Program-made: the position numbers and the translations under genes
Assembly (NCBI RefSeq): GCF_051020765.1
Contig: NW_027469214.1
Coordinates: 62,001 to 126,000 of the forward strand
Direction: 5' to 3'
DNA length: 64,000 bases
From: Lasioglossum baleicum
Taxonomy: Eukaryota; Arthropoda; Insecta; Hymenoptera; Halictidae
Notes under the pieces: generated by a model
What the model was told of the DNA's origin: nothing
What the model saw: the letters and a program-made list of their open reading frames with translations, nothing else
The model's database searches: none
Part shown: positions 60,780-64,000 of the stretch, piece by piece
How the letters are laid out: each line of letters opens with the position of its first letter
Numbering within the stretch: the first letter of the stretch is position 1

Positions 60780-61838
60780 GCTAGTCGAGTAAAAACACGT
60801 GCGAGGTTTTGTGGGATGCGCATGCGCAGGTTTTGTGGGATGCGCATGCGCAGGTTTTTTGGGATGCGCATGGCTAGTCGAGCAAAATCACGTGCGAGAG
60901 GATGCATCCCGCAGGCTAGTCGAGTAAAACCACGTGCGAGAGGGTACATACCGCAGGCTAGTCGAGTAAAAACACGTGCGAGAGGATGCATCCCGCAGGC
61001 TAGTCGAGTAAAAACACGTGCGAGGTTTTGTGGGATGCGCATGCGCAGGTTTTGTGGGACGCGCATGCGCAGGTTTTTTGGGATGCGCATGCGCAGGTTT
61101 TTTGGGATGCGCATGGCTAGTCGAGCAAAATCACGTGCGAGAGGATGCATCCCGCAGGGTAGTCGAGTAAAAACACGTGCGAGAGGATGCATCCCGCAGG
61201 CTAGTCGAGTAATAACACGTGCGAGAGGATGCATCCCGCAGGCTAGTCGAGCAAAAACACGTGCGAGAGGATGCATCCCGCAGGCTAGTCGAGCAAAAAC
61301 ACGTGCGAGAGGATGCATCCCGCAGGCTAGTCGAGCACAAACACCTGCGAGGTTTTGTGGGAATCGCATGCGCAGGTTTTGTGGGATGTGCATGCGCAGG
61401 TTTTTTGGGATGCGCATGGCTAGTCGAGCAAAAACACGTGCGAGAGGATGCATCCCGCAGGCTAGTCGAGTAAAAACACGTGCGAGAGGATGCATCCCGC
61501 AGGCTAGTCGAGCAAAAACACGTGCGAGAGGATGCATCCCGCAGGCTAGTCGAGCAAAAACACGTGCGAGAGGATGCATCCCGCAGGCTAGTCGAGCAAA
61601 AACACGTGCGAGAGGATGTATCCCGCAGGCTAGTCGAGTAAAAACACGTGCGGGAGGATGCATCCCGCAGGCTAGTCGAGTAAAAACACGTGCGAGAGGA
61701 TGCATCCCGCAGGCTAGTCGAGCAAAAACACGTGCGAGAGGATGCATCCCGCAGGCTAGTCGAGTAAAAACACGTGCGAGAGGATGAATCCCGAAGGCTA
61801 GTCGAGTAAAAACACGTGCGAGAGGATGCATCCCGCAG
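60780..61838 (+). repeat. Cassette 34 (1,059 bp)
   Basis: Starts with five A's and GAGGGTACATACCGC near 60,941. The GGACGCGC cluster near 61,050 has an extra T-rich B. GTAATAACACG lies near 61,210, CACCTG/GGAATCGC near 61,342, and a private GGATGTGCATGC near 61,384. The following A blocks are shortened so that GATGTATCC comes early, near 61,616. Confidence 0.86.
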
Positions 61839-64000
61839 GCTAGTCGAGTAAACACGTGCGAGGTTTTGTGGGATGCGCATGCGCAGGTTTTGTGGGATGC
61901 GCATGCGCAGGTTTTTTGGGATGCGCATGGCTAGTCGAGCAAAATCACGTGCGAGAGGATGCATCCCGCAGGCTAGTCGAGTAAAACCACGTGCGAGAGG
62001 ATACATCCCGCAGGCTAGTCGAGTAAAAACACGTGCGAGAGGATGCATCCCGCAGGCTAGTCGAGTAAAAACACGTGCGAGGTTTTGTGGGATGCGCATG
62101 CGCAGGTTTTGTGGGACGCGCATGCGCAGGTTTTTTGGGATGCGCATGGCTAGTCGAGCAAAATCACGTGCGAGAGGATGCATCCCGCAGGGTAGTCGAG
62201 TAAAAACACGTGCGAGAGGATGCATCCCGCAGGCTAGTCGAGCAAAAACACGTGCGAGAGGATGCATCCCGCAGGCTAGTCGAGTAAAAACACGTGCGAG
62301 AGGATGCATCCCGCAGGCTAGTCGAGTAAAAACACGTGCGAGGTTTTGTGGGATGCGCATGCGCAGGTTTTGTGGGATGCGCATGCGCAGGTTTTTTGGG
62401 ATGCGCATGGCTAGTCGAGCCAAAACACGTGCGAGAGGATGCATCCCGCAGGGTAGTCGAGTAGAAACACGTGCGAGAGGATGCATCCCGCAGGCTAGTC
62501 GAGCAAAAACACGTGCGAGAGGATGCATCCCGCAGGCTAGTCGAGTAAAAACACGTGCGAGAGGATGCATCCCGCAGGCTAGTCGAGTAAAAACACGTGC
62601 GAGGTTTTGTGGGATGCGCATGCGCAGGTTTTGTGGGATGCGCATGCGCAGGTTTTTTGGGATGCGCATGGCTAGTCGAGCAAAAACACGTGCGAGAGGA
62701 TGCATCCCGCAGGGTAGTCGAGTAAAAACACGTGCGAGAGGATGCATCCCGCAGGCTAGTCGAGTAAAAACACGTGCGAGAGGATGCATCCCGCAGGCTA
62801 GTCGAGTAAAAAGACGTGCGAGAGGATGCATCCCGCAGGCTAGTCGAGTAAAAACACGTGCGAGGTTTTGTGGGATGCGCATGCGCAGGTTTTGTGGGAT
62901 GCGCATGCGCAGGATTTTTGGGATGCGCATGGCTAGTCGAGCAAAAACACGTGCGAGAGGATGCATCCCGCAGGCTAGTCGAGCAAAAACACGTGCGAGA
63001 GGATGCATCCCGCAGGCTAGTCGAGTAAAAACACGTGCGAGGTTTTGTGGGATGCGCAGGTTTTGTGGGATGCGCATGCGCAGGTTTTTGGGATGCGCAT
63101 GCGCAGGTTTTTTGGGATGCGCATGCGCAGGTTTTTTGGGATGCGCATGGCTAGTCGAGGAAAAACACGTGCGAGAGGATGCATCCCGCAGGCTAGTCGA
63201 GTAAAAACACGTGCGAGAGGATGCATCCCGCAGGCTAGTCTAGTAAAAACACGTGCGAGAGGATGCGTCCCGCAGGCTAGTCGAGCAAAAACACGTGCGA
63301 GAGTATGCATCCCGCAGGCTAGTCGAGCAAAAACACGTGCGAGAGGATGCATCCCGCAGGCTAGTCGAGCAAAAACACGTGCGAGAGGATGTATCCCGCA
63401 GGCTAGTCGAGTAAAAACACGTGCGGGAGGATGCATCCCGCAGGCTAGTCGAGTAAAAACACGTGCGACAGGATGCATCCCGCAGGCTAGTCGAGCAAAA
63501 ACACGTGCGAGAGGATGCATCCCGCAGGCTAGTCGAGTAAAAACACGTGCGAGGTTTTGTGGGATGCGCATGCGCAGGTTTTGTGGGACGCGCATGCGCA
63601 GGTTTTTTGGGATGCGCATGGCTAGTCGAGCAAAATCACGTGCGAGAGGATGCATCCCGCAGGGTAGTCGAGTAAAAACACGTGCGAGAGGATGCATCCC
63701 GCAGGCTAGTCGAGTAAAAACACGTGCGAGAGGATGCATCCCGCAGGCTAGTCGAGTAAAAACACGTGCGAGGTTTTGTGGGATGCGCATGCGCAGGTTT
63801 TGTGGGACGCGCATGCGCAGGTTTTTTGGGATGCGCATGGCTAGTCGAGCAAAATCACGTGCGAGAGGATGCATCCCGCAGGCTAGTCGAGTAAAAACAC
63901 GTGCGAGAGGATGCATCCCGCAGGCTAGTCGAGTAAAAACACGTGCGAGGTTTTGTGGGATGCGCATGCGCAGGTTTTGTGGGACGCGCATGCGCAGGTT
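61839..64000 (+). repeat. Cassette 35, incomplete at the window edge
   Basis: Starts with the 2-bp deletion and follows cassette 30a, then a 30b/30e-like series from the five-T B near 63,084. Private changes are GAGCCAAAACACG near 62,418 and GTCTAGTAAAAAC near 63,239. GTAAAAAGACG lies near 62,811, GAGAGTATGC near 63,302 and GCGACAGGATG near 63,468. The window ends inside a GGACGCGC B cluster, so length and end monomer are unknown. Confidence 0.82.

Larger units (their letters stand above)
1..64000 (+). repeat. Two-module (42 bp + 24 bp) satellite array filling the window
   Basis: Every stretch I examined is built from a 42-bp module A and a 24-bp module B, all head to tail in one orientation. 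The window starts with the last 10 bases of an A unit and ends inside a B unit, so the array continues on both sides. I see no unique spacer, transposon, inverted segment or simple-repeat tract. By hand count module A is about 55% GC with 4 CpG and module B about 58% GC with 2 CpG, so CpG is above expectation throughout. Variation is mostly single-base changes at recurring positions, block duplications and deletions of whole modules, and a few 1-2 bp indels. The host species cannot be told from this sequence. Confidence 0.97.

Noticed and set aside
1..64000. CRISPR array
   Set aside because: Units are regularly spaced, but there are no unique spacers; what lies between repeats is the same repeat. 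No cas genes are present.
1..64000. Plasmid or phage iterons / replication origin
   Set aside because: Iteron arrays are short and sit beside a replication gene. Here the array is at least 64 kb with no gene.
1..64000. Telomeric or subtelomeric simple repeat
   Set aside because: No TTAGGG-type, TTTAGGG-type or TTAGG-type runs occur.
1..64000. rRNA, tRNA or snRNA gene repeats
   Set aside because: The unit lengths are far too short, and I see no conserved rRNA, tRNA A/B-box or snRNA segment.
1..64000. Coding repeat gene (for example a mucin-, antifreeze- or zinc-finger-like repeat protein)
   Set aside because: The 14- and 8-residue periodic peptides have no recognisable fold or zinc-binding spacing. 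Cys and His do not fall in a C2H2 pattern, and the frame changes within the array.
1..64000. Confident species or chromosome assignment
   Set aside because: There is no gene or known element to place the sequence, and I do not recognise the satellite.

Overview
The whole 64,000-base window is one uninterrupted tandem-repeat (satellite) array. I find no gene, RNA gene, mobile element, CRISPR array or unique sequence. The first base falls inside a repeat unit and so does the last, so the array extends past both ends. A tandem array this long, with layered higher-order structure, points to a eukaryotic nuclear genome, probably a heterochromatic or otherwise gene-free block. I cannot name the species. 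An animal host is a weak guess, based only on the many sites that match a metazoan transcription factor.

Two building blocks, always in the same orientation, account for the sequence. Module A is 42 bp (clean example 969-1010). It carries a five-A tract, the E-box palindrome CACGTG and the palindrome GGATGCATCC. Module B is 24 bp (clean example 752-775). It carries a T tract and the 12-bp palindrome TGCGCATGCGCA, which is the NRF1 consensus site. Runs of A are interrupted by short B clusters. Each cluster is entered through a 26-bp (or 24-bp) truncated A and left through a 19-bp truncated B. The first cassette (11-1388) parses exactly into 24 full A, 4 truncated A, 8 full B and 4 truncated B. 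If the rest is similar, the window holds roughly 1,100 full A units and several hundred B palindromes (extrapolation).

Above this sits a higher-order layer. Most cassettes start at a truncated A that often has a 2-bp deletion in its A tract. They end one monomer after a diagnostic unit reading GATGAATCCCGAAG. Using these landmarks I divide the window into 35 cassettes of 816 to about 2,700 bp, plus one 10,370-bp stretch (46,427-56,796) that lacks the end landmark and is organised by a different marker. Many cassettes are near-exact copies at fixed offsets (12,734; 9,403; 3,841; 3,331; 3,247 bp). Several are chimeras of two others. This is the pattern expected from unequal crossing-over or gene conversion.

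Region by region: about 0-26 kb is dominated by cassettes with the markers GATCCGCATG, GCATTCC and CACTTGCG. About 26-34 kb is a tandem duplication of about 3.8 kb. About 34-46 kb has cassettes rich in GAGTAATAAC and GACGCGC variants. About 43-64 kb adds a subfamily with GAGAGTATGC and GCGACAGGATG.

Very long open frames exist on both strands (over 1,000 codons), but they are a by-product of repeat lengths divisible by three with few stops. They run through fixed frameshifts from one peptide register into another, so I annotate no CDS. The observations most worth following are the dense NRF1 palindromes at 24-bp spacing, E-boxes at 42-bp spacing (four helical turns), and CpG-island-like composition across the whole 64 kb.
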